Origin: Hyphomonadaceae bacterium
Lineage (GTDB): Bacteria; Pseudomonadota; Alphaproteobacteria; Caulobacterales; Aquidulcibacteraceae
Length of the DNA: 64,000 nucleotides
Reading direction: 5' to 3'
NCBI GenBank assembly: GCA_022843225.1
Contig: JALHOC010000004.1
Location: 42,741 to 106,740, forward strand
Both the position numbers and the translations under genes were made by a program. The notes beneath the pieces are model-generated. The model was not told the DNA's origin. It saw nothing but the letters and a program-made list of their open reading frames with translations, and searched no databases. This document shows, piece by piece, positions 29,851 to 39,618 of this stretch (position 1 is the first letter of the stretch; each line of letters starts with the position of its first letter).

Positions 29851-30651
29851 TCAATCGCTCTTTGGTGACGCTTGGATCATCAATGTGGGGACCCCACAGG
29901 TCCCGTCGCGAACCGTGAACACACGCGTGCCGGGCTTCACTCCAATGCGCACGTCAGACACGTCAAGACCCGCCGCTGCCAATTGCCCGCGCACGCCGTC
30001 GGCATCGCGCACGCGCCAGGAGAGCCCCCAGAGCACATCCTTGCCGTCGCTGATCGACGGATCGTGCGCAATCTCCAATATCGCCGCGCCGCAGCGGAAG
30101 AACATCAGCCGTCTTCCTGCAACCTCCCGTTCGAGCCGCATGTCGAGGGCGAGGCGCGCGCCATAGAGCGCTGCGGCGCGTTCGACATCCGGCGTCTGGA
30201 TCACCAGATGGTCGAGACCAATGACAAGACCGGCGCCCGCCGAGGGGAGCAGCGGCGGCGCGCGCTCAATCAAGAAAAGCCGGACGCCATGTGTCCGCTG
30301 CGTTGCCGCGCGGAAGCTGCGCCAGGTCTCATGGTGCGCGATGGGTTCCGGATCGAGGGCGAGACGCCCCGCGCGCCGATGCGCCGCCTCGATGTCGCGC
30401 ACGGCGAAGACCAAGCTCTTCAGCCCCTCGCCGTTTTCTTCGATTGTCGCGCGCAGCCGCGAGGCGATATCGCCATCGCCAATCGGCGCCATAAGCTCGA
30501 CCGCGACATTATCTGTTGCAATCAGCGCGGTGGCGACGCCGTCGCGCTGTTCGATTCCGTTCGCCACGCGCCCCAACAAAGTCTGATACGTCGCGACCCC
30601 CGCCTCAATGTCGCGCACGGCAATAACGACATGATCCAGGCCCGTGATCAT
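29851..30651 (-). CDS. VOC (glyoxalase/bleomycin-resistance fold) protein
   Basis: 266 residues with two VOC modules: GLDHVVIAVRDIEAGVATY at the N-terminus and GLDHLVIQTPDVERAAALY in the middle. Proteins of this superfamily bind a metal and act as lyases, dioxygenases or binding proteins; the glyoxalase-like two-module form is not assigned a single reaction. It starts in a 4-base overlap with the dapF stop, so it is the second gene of that transcript. Confidence 0.8.
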   Translation of the reverse strand: MITGLDHVVIAVRDIEAGVATYQTLLGRVANGIEQRDGVATALIATDNVAVELMAPIGDGDIASRLRATIEENGEGLKSLVFAVRDIEAAHRRAGRLALDPEPIAHHETWRSFRAATQRTHGVRLFLIERAPPLLPSAGAGLVIGLDHLVIQTPDVERAAALYGARLALDMRLEREVAGRRLMFFRCGAAILEIAHDPSISDGKDVLWGLSWRVRDADGVRGQLAAAGLDVSDVRIGVKPGTRVFTVRDGTCGVPTLMIQASPKSD

Positions 30652-31463
30652 GGCGCCGGCAATTCACCGCTATGCTCGATCTCCACAGGCCCCGTCATGA
30701 TCACGCGATCATCGCCCGCGCGCCATTCGATATTCAACGCACCGCCATCGACGAGTATTTCGACCGCCCGCCCGACGCGACCCTGTCGATGCGCCGCAAC
30801 GACCGCAGCGCATGCGCCCGTGCCGCAGGCTTTTGTCAGCCCCGCGCCACGTTCCCAGACACGCAAGCGGATTTGCGCGCGCGAGCGCACTTCGGCAAAA
30901 CCAACATTCACCCCCTCGGGAAACAATGCTTCGTGCTCAATGCTGGCGCCGAGCGTTTCAATCGGAAACGCATTCACGTCGTCGACGAAAAAAACGACAT
31001 GAGGATTGCCCATGTTCACCGCGCCCGGGCCTGTTAGGCCGCCGGCGCTATAGTCTAGCCGCGCCGTGTCCATCGCGCGCGCAACCGGGATTTCTTCCCA
31101 TCGCAGCAAGGGCGATCCCATGTCGACGCTGACCACCTGCGGGCCCGCCCGTTCAGCGTAAAGCATGCCGGCAGCGGTTTCGATCCGGCGGCTCGTGGGG
31201 CCACCTTCCTCCATCAGCAACCATGCGACGGCGCGCGTGCCATTGCCGCACGCATCGACTTCGCCGCCATCGGCGTTCCAGATGCGCATGAAGGCGTCGC
31301 CGCGAATCGAGCGCTCGATGGCGATCACCTGATCACAGCCCACGCCGGTTTTGCGATCCGCGATGGCGCGCGCCTGGGCCTGCGACAAAGGCAGGGCTCC
31401 ACGCGACCTTGCGTCAATGATGACGAAGTCATTGCCGCAGCCGTTCATCTTGAAATAGCGCAT
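30648..31463 (-). CDS. dapF: Diaminopimelate epimerase
   Basis: 271 residues. It interconverts LL- and meso-diaminopimelate for lysine and peptidoglycan. The two catalytic cysteines are Cys72 in DACGNGTRAVAW and Cys213 in KACGTGACAAV; KMNGCGNDFVIID opens the protein. Length is typical. Divergent from the S9 peptidase gene across 78 bases. Confidence 0.96.
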   Translation of the reverse strand: MRYFKMNGCGNDFVIIDARSRGALPLSQAQARAIADRKTGVGCDQVIAIERSIRGDAFMRIWNADGGEVDACGNGTRAVAWLLMEEGGPTSRRIETAAGMLYAERAGPQVVSVDMGSPLLRWEEIPVARAMDTARLDYSAGGLTGPGAVNMGNPHVVFFVDDVNAFPIETLGASIEHEALFPEGVNVGFAEVRSRAQIRLRVWERGAGLTKACGTGACAAVVAAHRQGRVGRAVEILVDGGALNIEWRAGDDRVIMTGPVEIEHSGELPAP

Positions 31464-31541
31464 GGCGTCAATCTAGGGCGCTTCGGGGCTTCCTTCCAGC
31501 GCTGGCTTCTGCTTGGTTGCCGCCCTCATGGAGAGTTTTCG

Positions 31542-33650
31542 ATGCGTCTGCCTGCCCTCGGCGCCGTTCTTGGCGCACTTCTGCTTGGCTCGTGCGCCAC
31601 GTTGTCAAACATGACGACGGCAAGAGATCCCTATCTCTGGCTCGAGGAGGTGGAGGGCGAACGCGCGCTTGGGTGGGTGCGTGAACAAAATGCGCGTTCC
31701 CTTGCGATTCTGGAGGGAGATTCGCGCTTCGCCCAATTGCATGCGGACGCGATGACCATCGCCAACAGCCGCGACCGCTTGCCCACGGGTAGCGTCCGCG
31801 AGGGGCACTACTACAATTTCTGGCAGGACGCGACGCATGTGCGAGGCATTTGGCGGCGCACGCCGCTCGCTCAATTCGCCAGCGGCGCGCCGCAATGGGA
31901 GACCATCCTGGACATCGACGCGCTCGCACGCACCGAGAACGCCAATTGGGTTTACAAAGGCGCGGATTGCCTGGCGGGCTCAACGCGCTGCATGATCTCT
32001 CTGTCGGACGGCGGCAAGGACGCCTCGACGTGGCGTGAATACGACATTGCGCGCCGCGCCTTCGTTGAAGGCGGCTTTGTCGTGCCGGAGGCGAAGTCGT
32101 CAGTGTCGTGGCTCGACGCCGATACGCTGCTGGTAGGCACCGATTGGGGGCCCGGCACGATGACGGAATCGGGCTACGCCTTCATCATAAAACGATGGGC
32201 GCGCGGCACGCCGCTCGCAAGCGCCTCTGAAGTGTTGCGTGGCCAAGCGGCGGACGTCGGCGCGTTTTCGGGCGAGTTGGAAGATGTCGACGGGACCCGC
32301 GTTCCTATCGCCACCGTGGCAAACACTTTTTTCGAATCTACCGTCTGGCGCTTGGACGGCGCAGCGCCTCAGCGCTTCACTCTACCACCACGATCCAGCG
32401 TGCGCGGCTTGTACAAGGGCCATCTTATTGCAACGCTTGAGGAGACGTGGACACCGCAAGGCGCAAGCGCCGGCGGGGTAGTCATTCCCACAGGCTCTCT
32501 GATTGCCATCACGCTCGACACCGCCACCGGCCCGGCGCCGACGGTCACCGTACTTCACACCCCAAGCGCCCGTCAGTCGATCGAGCAAGTCGCCATCACC
32601 CGCGACGCCATCCTTATCGCCGGCTATGACAATGTGCGCGGCCGCGTGCTGCGCTTGGCCTATGACGGCCGCGCTTGGGTGGAAGGCCAAGTGGACCTAC
32701 CGGCCAATGGCTCGGTGTCGTTCGCAGGCACATCGTCGACGGAGCAGGCCGCCTTCGCAATCTACGAGGACTTCCTCACGCCGGACACGCTCTTTGCGCT
32801 GGAGGACCGCGCGACCCGCGCGCGCGCCATCCGCAGCTTGCCGGCGCAGTTCGACGCTTCGGCGTTCATCTCGGAGCAATTTGAAGCGATCAGCCGCGAC
32901 GGCACGCGTATCCCATATTTCGTGCTGCATCGCCGCGACATGGCCTTCAACGGGCAGAACCCGACACTGCTCTACGCCTATGGCGGCTTCCAGCTCTCGC
33001 AGACACCCGGCTATTCGCCGAATGTCGGCAAGCTCTGGTTGGAACGCGGCGGCGTTTATGTCATCGCCAATATTCGCGGCGGCGGTGAATTCGGCCCGGC
33101 CTGGCATCAGGCTGGCTTGCGCACCAATCGCCAGGTCATTTTCGATGACTTTTACGCGGTCCAACAGGATCTGATCGCGCGCGGCGTCACAAGCGCGCGC
33201 CGGCTTGGCATTATGGGCGGCTCGAATGGCGGCCTATTGATGGGCGTTGCGCTAAACCAACACCCAGAAATGGTGAATGCTGCTGTCGTGCAGGTGCCGC
33301 TGTTGGACATGCTGCGCTACGATCAATTGCTCGCGGGCGCCTCGTGGGTTGACGAATACGGCTCACCGTCAAATCGTGAGGAGCGGCGCTTCTTGCGCTC
33401 GATCTCGCCCTACCAGAACCTTCGCGCGCGACCTGACTTCCCGCTACCTTTCGTGCTCACCTCAACCAAGGATGACCGAGTGCACCCGGGGCACGCGCGC
33501 AAATACGTCGCGCGCATGATCGAGCTCGGCATGCCTGTGCTCTATTTCGAAAACATCGATGGCGGACACTCGGCGGCGGCGAACCTGAACGAAGCCGCAC
33601 GCCGGCGGGCGCTCGAATACACCTATCTCATGCAGCGCTTGATGGACTAG
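31542..33650 (+). CDS. Prolyl oligopeptidase family (S9A) peptidase, lipoprotein
   Basis: 702 residues. It hydrolyses proline-containing peptides by a serine mechanism. The signal peptide MRLPALGAVLGALLLGSC carries a lipobox (Cys18), so it is probably a periplasm-side lipoprotein, unlike cytosolic relatives. DPYLWLEEVEGERAL starts the beta-propeller, and the catalytic triad fits Ser561 (GGSNGG), Asp644 (TKDDRVHPGH) and His676 (DGGHSAAANL). GGAGA-like site GGAGA precedes the ATG. Converges with the symporter gene by 4 bases. Confidence 0.92.
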   Translation: MRLPALGAVLGALLLGSCATLSNMTTARDPYLWLEEVEGERALGWVREQNARSLAILEGDSRFAQLHADAMTIANSRDRLPTGSVREGHYYNFWQDATHVRGIWRRTPLAQFASGAPQWETILDIDALARTENANWVYKGADCLAGSTRCMISLSDGGKDASTWREYDIARRAFVEGGFVVPEAKSSVSWLDADTLLVGTDWGPGTMTESGYAFIIKRWARGTPLASASEVLRGQAADVGAFSGELEDVDGTRVPIATVANTFFESTVWRLDGAAPQRFTLPPRSSVRGLYKGHLIATLEETWTPQGASAGGVVIPTGSLIAITLDTATGPAPTVTVLHTPSARQSIEQVAITRDAILIAGYDNVRGRVLRLAYDGRAWVEGQVDLPANGSVSFAGTSSTEQAAFAIYEDFLTPDTLFALEDRATRARAIRSLPAQFDASAFISEQFEAISRDGTRIPYFVLHRRDMAFNGQNPTLLYAYGGFQLSQTPGYSPNVGKLWLERGGVYVIANIRGGGEFGPAWHQAGLRTNRQVIFDDFYAVQQDLIARGVTSARRLGIMGGSNGGLLMGVALNQHPEMVNAAVVQVPLLDMLRYDQLLAGASWVDEYGSPSNREERRFLRSISPYQNLRARPDFPLPFVLTSTKDDRVHPGHARKYVARMIELGMPVLYFENIDGGHSAAANLNEAARRRALEYTYLMQRLMD

Positions 33651-34948
33651 GCGCGGGCGGCGGGCGCATCGGCGACATCGCGCTCGCCGCGCGACACGAT
33701 GGTGGCGATCGCGAGGTCTCCAGTCACGTTTAGTGTAGTTCGACACATATCCAGGAAGCGATCAACGCCGAGGATGAGGCCGATGCCTTCCGCGGGAATG
33801 CCAACCATGACCAAAATCATGGCCACGACCGGCAACGAACCTGCTGGCACTCCAGCGGTGCCGATGCCGCCAAGGATACATACGAACATCACCATAACCT
33901 GTTGGCCGATGCTGAGTTCAATGCCGAAAAACTGCGCCAAGAATAGCACGGTGACGCCTTCGAACAATGCGGTGCCGTTTTGGTTTGCCGTCGCGCCGAC
34001 GGTGAGCACGAAGCGAGCGATCTTGCGCGGCAGATTCAGCTCGCTTTCAGCCGCGCGCAGCGCAACCGGCAGCGTCGCGTTGGACGAGGCGGTGGTGAAC
34101 GCGACCACCATCGGCTCGCGCACCTGCCCGAAGAACGCAATGGGTGAACGCCCGCCGAGCACCCACACCGCAAGCGGATAGACAATGAACATGTGCAGCG
34201 CCATGGCGGCGACAGCGACTCCGACAAACGCCGCCAATCGCGCGAGCAGGTCCCACCCGAAAAGAGCCGCAAGATTGAACATCAAGCAAGCGATTGCGAT
34301 AGGCGCAAGCCGGATGACGAGCCCGATCAGCTTCATCATCACCTCGAACACGCCGTTCAACACGACGAGCAATTGATCGGTCGCGGGGCTCCTGACCATG
34401 ACAAGACCGATGCCGAACAGAAGCGCGAATACCATGAATTGCAGGACCTTATTGTCCGCGGCCGCTGCGACAACGTTGGACGGAATAAGGTCGAGAAAAA
34501 ACTGACCCGCTTGCACACCTTGCGGCGCGTTCTCGATGATCGATTGCGCGCCCGCGGCGCCTTCCGATAGCAAACGCTGTGCAAGCACGGGATCAACCCC
34601 ATCGCCCGGCTGAAGCCAATTGACCATGCCCAAGCCGATCGCGACGGCAACGGCGGAGAAAACGATCGTCATCGCGAGGGTTTTCCAGCCCACACGCCCA
34701 AGCGATCGAAGGTCGCCCATTTCAGCGACCCCTATGACCAGCGCCGAAAACAGCAAGGGCAACACGAGCATGAACAAGAGGCGCAAGAAAATCTGGCCCA
34801 GCGGTCCGGTGACGTTCGTCGTCACCCATTGGACCCAAGGCGTCTCGGCGCCGACATAGAGGTTCACATAGAGGCCCGCGCCAAGCCCGATCAGGAATCC
34901 CAGCAGCATCAAGACGTGCAGGGGAATGCCCTTTTTGGTCGTGTCCAT
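33647..34948 (-). CDS. Dicarboxylate/amino acid:cation symporter (DAACS family)
   Basis: 433 residues, about eight membrane segments plus re-entrant loops. The family imports glutamate, aspartate or C4-dicarboxylates with Na+ or H+. Hallmarks are the serine-rich hairpin TASSNATLPVALR, GTAGVPAGSLPV in the second hairpin, and GVDRFLDMCRTTLNVTGD, whose Asp and Asn bind substrate and cation. A good ribosome site (GGGAGA) precedes the ATG. The exact substrate is not determinable. Confidence 0.9.
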   Translation of the reverse strand: MDTTKKGIPLHVLMLLGFLIGLGAGLYVNLYVGAETPWVQWVTTNVTGPLGQIFLRLLFMLVLPLLFSALVIGVAEMGDLRSLGRVGWKTLAMTIVFSAVAVAIGLGMVNWLQPGDGVDPVLAQRLLSEGAAGAQSIIENAPQGVQAGQFFLDLIPSNVVAAAADNKVLQFMVFALLFGIGLVMVRSPATDQLLVVLNGVFEVMMKLIGLVIRLAPIAIACLMFNLAALFGWDLLARLAAFVGVAVAAMALHMFIVYPLAVWVLGGRSPIAFFGQVREPMVVAFTTASSNATLPVALRAAESELNLPRKIARFVLTVGATANQNGTALFEGVTVLFLAQFFGIELSIGQQVMVMFVCILGGIGTAGVPAGSLPVVAMILVMVGIPAEGIGLILGVDRFLDMCRTTLNVTGDLAIATIVSRGERDVADAPAARA

Positions 34949-35069
34949 GATCTCTCCCTAAGGGCTGGCTAGCGGCTTAACGTCGGCGACGCAATCCAGC
35001 GCGCACGGCGCCAGGCCGCTTGATTTTGGGCGCGCTGGCGGTGACAAGTCTTCTCAAGACGAGGCAAGC

Positions 35070-35396
35070 ATGAACGCGTTACGCGCCGCCATCGGCATTT
35101 GCGGTTTGGCGCTCCTGGGGCTGATCCTGTGGGCGGCGTTCTCGCTGCAAGACCTGCACGGCTCCTTGTTCGAGCAGTTCGCGGTGGTTGCGACGCTGCC
35201 ATGGGGCGTGGTGAGCTTGGTCGATCTCTATATCGGCTTCGTCTTGTTCGCGACCTTGGTGTTCCTCACCGAGCGGTCTTGGATTGTCGCGGCGTTGTGG
35301 GCGGTGCCAGTGTTTATATTGGGCAATGTCTGGGCGGCGCTGTGGTTCGTGATCCGACTGCCGCATCTGGCGAGGCAATTGTCCAAGGCGAACTGA
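35070..35396 (+). CDS. Small membrane protein (DUF1475-like)
   Basis: 108 residues with three membrane helices (ICGLALLGLILWAAFSL, LYIGFVLFATLVFLT, WAVPVFILGNVWAALWFVI). The LPWGVVSLVDLYIGF segment resembles the DUF1475 family from memory; function unknown. The gene is divergent from the symporter and converges on the OxyR-type gene. Confidence 0.6.
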   Translation: MNALRAAIGICGLALLGLILWAAFSLQDLHGSLFEQFAVVATLPWGVVSLVDLYIGFVLFATLVFLTERSWIVAALWAVPVFILGNVWAALWFVIRLPHLARQLSKAN

Positions 35397-35398
35397 CC

Positions 35399-36322
35399 TT
35401 AAAACAATCCGCGCAGCACATCCGCCAGCATCCTGGCTTCCGCCTCGCGCGGTGAGCCGTCACGCCAGGCCACGCCGATCGCGCGCCCGATCACAGGCGC
35501 GGCAAACGGGCGGATCGCCACGGGCGCGCCCATCGCAATGCCTGCCTCAGCGGCTATCTTGGGCAACAAAGTCACCCCCATGCCGCCAGCAACCATTTGC
35601 ACCAAGGTGTGCAGGCTGGTGGCGCCGACCTCCGAGGAGCGGCGCATTGGCGCGAGGTGACACACCGACAACGAATGCTCGCGCAAGCAATGCCCGTCAT
35701 CGAGCAACAACACATCTTCGTCTTTGATGTGCTCCGGCGCCAAGTCATTCCGCGCCGCCAGCGGATGACCTTGCGGCGCCAAAAACAGAAACTCGTCATC
35801 GGCGACCGACGCAGTAGCGATACCCGGCGCATCATAGGGCAAGGCGATAATGGCAGCGTCAAGCACACGCGCGCGCAAGCCTTCAAGCAAACGCGCCGTG
35901 AGATCCTCGCGCATTTGAAGACGCAGCTCCGGAAACTTACGTCGCAACACTGGCAGGGCGCGCGGCAGGAGAAACGGCGCGATCGTAGGAATGGCGCCGA
36001 GTCGGAACGTGCCGGCAAATGGCCTCCCAGCGCCTTTCGTCGCGCGCACCAATTCCTCGACTTCGCTCAGCGCCTGCGCGGCCCTCTCGGCGGCGTCCTC
36101 GCCCGCTGCGGTCAGGATCGCGCCGGATCGTCCGCGTTCGACGAGCACGACGCCAAGCGTGACCTCAAGTTCCTTGATGCCTGCAGAGAGCGTGGGCTGC
36201 GTTACGCCAACAGCGTCAGCCGCCGCGACAAAGCTCCCCTGAGCCCGCAAAGCCGTTAGAAACTGAAGCTGCCTGAGTGTCGGCATCGAAGAAGCGGGAA
36301 TGCGGTCAGACATAGACGTCAT
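35399..36322 (-). CDS. oxyR: OxyR-type LysR regulator
   Basis: 307 residues. LysR winged helix at residues 15-75 (FVAAADAVGVTQPTLSAGIKELE), then a substrate domain with Cys212 and Cys221 in DDGHCLREHSLSVC. The nine-residue spacing and GHCL context match the peroxide-sensing pair Cys199/Cys208 of E. coli OxyR, so it probably senses hydrogen peroxide by disulfide formation. No catalase or peroxiredoxin gene is adjacent, so targets are elsewhere. Alternative starts exist at Met4 and Met13. Confidence 0.9.
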   Translation of the reverse strand: MTSMSDRIPASSMPTLRQLQFLTALRAQGSFVAAADAVGVTQPTLSAGIKELEVTLGVVLVERGRSGAILTAAGEDAAERAAQALSEVEELVRATKGAGRPFAGTFRLGAIPTIAPFLLPRALPVLRRKFPELRLQMREDLTARLLEGLRARVLDAAIIALPYDAPGIATASVADDEFLFLAPQGHPLAARNDLAPEHIKDEDVLLLDDGHCLREHSLSVCHLAPMRRSSEVGATSLHTLVQMVAGGMGVTLLPKIAAEAGIAMGAPVAIRPFAAPVIGRAIGVAWRDGSPREAEARMLADVLRGLF

Positions 36323-36364
36323 CTATGCGAGCACCGTCCCAATATCGAGCCCTCCCGAATGATA

Positions 36365-37723
36365 TCAGGCGGCGAGAACGCCTTGGTCCGCAGTCCTGGC
36401 CCCGACAGACAGCGCCGGAAACCGAATGGCAAAGGTCGAGCCCCGCCCCATTTCGCTCGAGACGCTTACGTCGCCGCCCAATGCTTGCGCCATACGGCGC
36501 GCCACCGCCAGCCCCAGCCCTAGCCCACCCTTCGCCCGCGTCGTCGCGGCCTCGACTTGGATGAACGGCTTGAAGATGCCGTCCAAATCACGCGGCGCGA
36601 TCCCTGGCCCTGTGTCTGACACGGTCACGACAACGTCGCTGCCTTCGCGCGCCGCCGTGACAGCAATCAGCCCGCCGACCGTGAACTTCACAGCGTTCGA
36701 TAGAATGGCGTTGACGCACACGCTCAGATTCTCGCGGTTTGTCAGCACCCGCTCGGCGCTTGCCTCGATCCGCAAGGATATGCGATTGCCGGCGCGGACA
36801 GCGTCGTCGTGAACCGATTGAATGCAGCCGGCGAGCGTTGCCCGCATATCCGTTTCGGCAACATCGCCGAGCGCTGCGTCCGTGCTCGTCATCTGGAATA
36901 TCTGCTCGATGAGCCCGAGGAGATGCCGCGCCGATCGTTCGATGCGCGCCGCGTCTTGCGCGGAACCGCTTGCGGGATCGGTGTCCTCTTGGATGATCTC
37001 CGCGTAGCCAATGACGGCGTTCAACGGCGTGCGCAATTCATGGGTCATGACCCGCAGAAATTCGGACTTGGCGCGGTTGGCTTCTTCGGCTTCGGCGCGC
37101 TTGGCCTCGGCCTCGGCATGCTTGGCGCGCGCCTCGCGCGTCGCCGCTTTCAAGCTCTCTACGCGCTTGGTGTTGAGCAGCGCCGCCCGCAACACATAGG
37201 CTAAGAACCCCGCGACGCCGCAACCCGCGCCGATTTCGGCCTGCAGTATAGCCGCTGGAGAAGGAACCAGCGGTAAGAACGGAATAATCAGCAGGCATAC
37301 CGCCGCCGGCGCCGCCGACACCACCATGAAGCCGCGCGCCTGGAACAGAAAAATCATGGCGCTGACAAACGCCGACGCCGCCATCAAAACGCCCAGCACA
37401 CGCCCAGGCCCTCCACCCAATCCGGCGACGTGCAGCGTCATTGCCGAGGATACGATCACGCTGAAGGCGCAGCCCCATACGAAAAGGCCGCCAGCCACGC
37501 GCCGGTCCGCCTCGCCGCGCGCATCGAGATAGGAGCGTCCCAGCAAGGCGTCGAAACCGGTGGCGACCGCAATCGCTAAAAACCAGCTGAAGCCAATTGA
37601 CGCCGAATCGAGCACCAGCGCCGCGCCCAGGGCGAACAGCGCCGCAATACCGAGCCGCCAACGCAGGCTCTCCACGTGCGCGCGCGTAGCCGCTAGCGTC
37701 GCCGGGTCCTGAAATCTGATCAA
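36365..37723 (-). CDS. Membrane sensor histidine kinase, orphan
   Basis: 452 residues. Five to six membrane segments (residues about 20-185) form the N-terminal sensor, followed by a short Ala/Glu/Arg coiled coil (EARAKHAEAEAKRAEAEEAN), a HisKA box with phospho-acceptor His228 (SEFLRVMTHELRTPLNAVIGY) and an ATPase domain (NAILSNAVKFT, DTGPGIAPRDLDGIFKPF, KGGLGLGLAVARRMA). There is no receiver domain and no neighbouring response regulator. Its signal is unknown. Divergent from the FAD oxidoreductase. Confidence 0.9.
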   Translation of the reverse strand: MIRFQDPATLAATRAHVESLRWRLGIAALFALGAALVLDSASIGFSWFLAIAVATGFDALLGRSYLDARGEADRRVAGGLFVWGCAFSVIVSSAMTLHVAGLGGGPGRVLGVLMAASAFVSAMIFLFQARGFMVVSAAPAAVCLLIIPFLPLVPSPAAILQAEIGAGCGVAGFLAYVLRAALLNTKRVESLKAATREARAKHAEAEAKRAEAEEANRAKSEFLRVMTHELRTPLNAVIGYAEIIQEDTDPASGSAQDAARIERSARHLLGLIEQIFQMTSTDAALGDVAETDMRATLAGCIQSVHDDAVRAGNRISLRIEASAERVLTNRENLSVCVNAILSNAVKFTVGGLIAVTAAREGSDVVVTVSDTGPGIAPRDLDGIFKPFIQVEAATTRAKGGLGLGLAVARRMAQALGGDVSVSSEMGRGSTFAIRFPALSVGARTADQGVLAA

Positions 37724-37832
37724 AGGCCGCCCTCATACAGATCAATAATCTTACTCTCGCCGGGCTTGCGATTGCATTAACCGCAACGGGATTTAGCGGT
37801 CGATTAGGGCGGATGGGTTAGAGGTGGGCGTC

Positions 37833-38936
37833 ATGAGCGATTTCGATGTCGTTATTGTTGGAGCTGGGGCCGTGGGTCTTGCCTGCGGCTATGCATTCGC
37901 GCGTAAGGGCATGAGCACCCTGGTGATCGAGCGCGAAAACCGCATCGGCTCGGGCGTATCGTCACGCAATTCGCAAGTGATCCACGCCGGCTTCTACTAT
38001 CCGACCGGCTCGCTCAAGGCCCGGTTCTGTGTCGAGGGACGCCGCGCGCTCTACGATTTCCTCACCGCGCACCACATCGCCCACGCCAAGTGCGGAAAAC
38101 TGCTCGTCGCCACCGACGAGAGCGAAATTCCCGCCATCGAGAAGATCGCCAAACAGGCCGAGATCAATGACGTTGAAGGCATGCGCTGGATCACAGGCGC
38201 TGAAGCCCACGCGATGGAGCCTGAGTTGCGCGCCGTGGCGGCGCTCCACTTCAGCGAGAGCGGCATCCTGGACGCGCATGGCTACATGGAAGCGCTCGAA
38301 GGCGAGATCGCTGCGCATGACGGCGCTGTGGTGCTTAACACGCCATTCTTGGGTGCTGCGCCATCGAGCGAAGGGTTTGAGGTCCGTGTTGGCGGCGAGG
38401 CGCCAACCACCATCAGCACGCAAAGACTAATCGTGTCCGCCGGCCTTGCCGCTCAAGCATGCGCGCGCTTGATCGAGGGCTTCCCCGCCGACCGAATTCC
38501 GAAGCAACATCTCGGCAAAGGCAATTATTTCACGCTCTCGGGCGTCAAGGCGCCGTTTCAACGCTTGATCTATCCTCCGCCAATCCCAGGCGCGCTTGGG
38601 ACGCACTACAGCCGCGATCTCGGCGGCGCGGCGCGCTTTGGCCCAGATCTCGAATGGGTTGACACTGAGGATTACCACGTCGATCCCGCACGCGCGGAGA
38701 CGTTCTACGACGCCGTGCGTCGCTTCTGGCCCGGCCTGCCCGACGGCGCGCTGGTTCCAGACTACGCTGGCATTCGTCCGAAAATTCACGGACCCGGCGA
38801 GCCTCAGCCGGACTTTGTGATCGACGATCCATCCGCGCACGGCATGTCCGGCCTCGTCTGCCTATTCGGCATCGAGAGCCCCGGCCTCACCTCGTCCCTG
38901 GCGATCAGCGATGAGGTGCTTAGGCGCTTGGTTTAG
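37833..38936 (+). CDS. FAD-dependent oxidoreductase (L-2-hydroxyglutarate oxidase-like)
   Basis: 367 residues from ATG 37833; GAGG lies 8 bases upstream, better than the GTG at 37824. The Rossmann motif VVIVGAGAVGLACGYAFARKG binds FAD, and ERENRIGSGVSSRNSQVIHAGFYYP is typical of the D-amino-acid-oxidase superfamily branch that includes L-2-hydroxyglutarate oxidase (LhgO). The C-terminal LVCLFGIESPGLTSSLAI also fits that branch. The substrate is inferred, not shown. Confidence 0.82.
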   Translation: MSDFDVVIVGAGAVGLACGYAFARKGMSTLVIERENRIGSGVSSRNSQVIHAGFYYPTGSLKARFCVEGRRALYDFLTAHHIAHAKCGKLLVATDESEIPAIEKIAKQAEINDVEGMRWITGAEAHAMEPELRAVAALHFSESGILDAHGYMEALEGEIAAHDGAVVLNTPFLGAAPSSEGFEVRVGGEAPTTISTQRLIVSAGLAAQACARLIEGFPADRIPKQHLGKGNYFTLSGVKAPFQRLIYPPPIPGALGTHYSRDLGGAARFGPDLEWVDTEDYHVDPARAETFYDAVRRFWPGLPDGALVPDYAGIRPKIHGPGEPQPDFVIDDPSAHGMSGLVCLFGIESPGLTSSLAISDEVLRRLV

Positions 38937-39382
38937 TAAGCCGCCCGCGGACCGTGCGCGGTTTCCTTATTGGTGCTCGGGCCAATCAGGCCCCACAGCA
39001 CAAACGCGCTCACCGCAATCGTAAACGCCATGCCAACAACGCCGAGGACGCGGATAGCCAAGAGCTTGTCCGGCTCCCATGGCGCCGCGACCAAGGCGTT
39101 GTCCGATGGATTCATCACATAGGAAAATCCAAGCCACGCGATCACGGCTTCGCAGGCGACGAACACCAGCGCCGGCCAAGCCGGGGCGCCCATGTCATTC
39201 AGCCGTTTCACAAACACCATAAACAAGGGCACGCAGGCCACGAGCGCCACCCCCAGCATCAGGTTCGGTTGCCTTGTGAGGGCGACAGCGAACTCAATCG
39301 CGGCGATGCACGCAATCCCGAGCAAAAACGCCAAAGGCCCAATCCGCCCTCGTGGCGACGTAAACACTTGAATGACGTTCAT
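38933..39382 (-). CDS. DUF805-family membrane protein
   Basis: 149 residues with about four membrane segments. The GRIGPLAFLLGIACIA start and the loop VFVKRLNDMGAPAWPAL match DUF805, a family of small inner-membrane proteins of unknown function. The stop overlaps the converging oxidoreductase stop by 4 bases. Confidence 0.8.
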   Translation of the reverse strand: MNVIQVFTSPRGRIGPLAFLLGIACIAAIEFAVALTRQPNLMLGVALVACVPLFMVFVKRLNDMGAPAWPALVFVACEAVIAWLGFSYVMNPSDNALVAAPWEPDKLLAIRVLGVVGMAFTIAVSAFVLWGLIGPSTNKETAHGPRAAY

Positions 39383-39539
39383 TTTTAGCCCCTGACTTGT
39401 TGTGCTGCGCTACCGGATACGCCACCGCAACGCCCAGCGATTTATCTTCATGCGCTCCATACGTGCTTTCAATGACAGTTTGACCAAAAAGCCATCCGCC
39501 CCTAAAAGCCCGCCCACGCGCCAAGCTTCGCTTCGCGCT

Positions 39540-39569
39540 TTGACCAGCACACGGGCCGAACCATATAGG
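39540..39569 (+). promoter_or_regulatory. Candidate ffh promoter
   Basis: TTGACC (39540-39545) and TATAGG (39564-39569) are 18 bases apart, 79 bases before the ffh start. This is the best sigma-70-like match in the 265-base gap between the DUF805 gene and ffh. No SRP RNA gene was seen in that gap. Confidence 0.5.
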
Positions 39570-39590
39570 GCTCCGGAGGCTGGCGAGGCA

Positions 39591-39618
39591 CCCCGCCCGA
39601 CGTGATCGTCCGGCGGGG
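39591..39618 (+). promoter_or_regulatory. Leader hairpin before ffh
   Basis: CCCCGCC (39591-39597) pairs with GGCGGGG (39612-39618), with GAC/GTC forming an inner stem and loop GTGATC. It lies between the candidate promoter and the ffh ribosome site GGAGA (39639). A role in translation or mRNA stability is only inferred. Confidence 0.45.
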
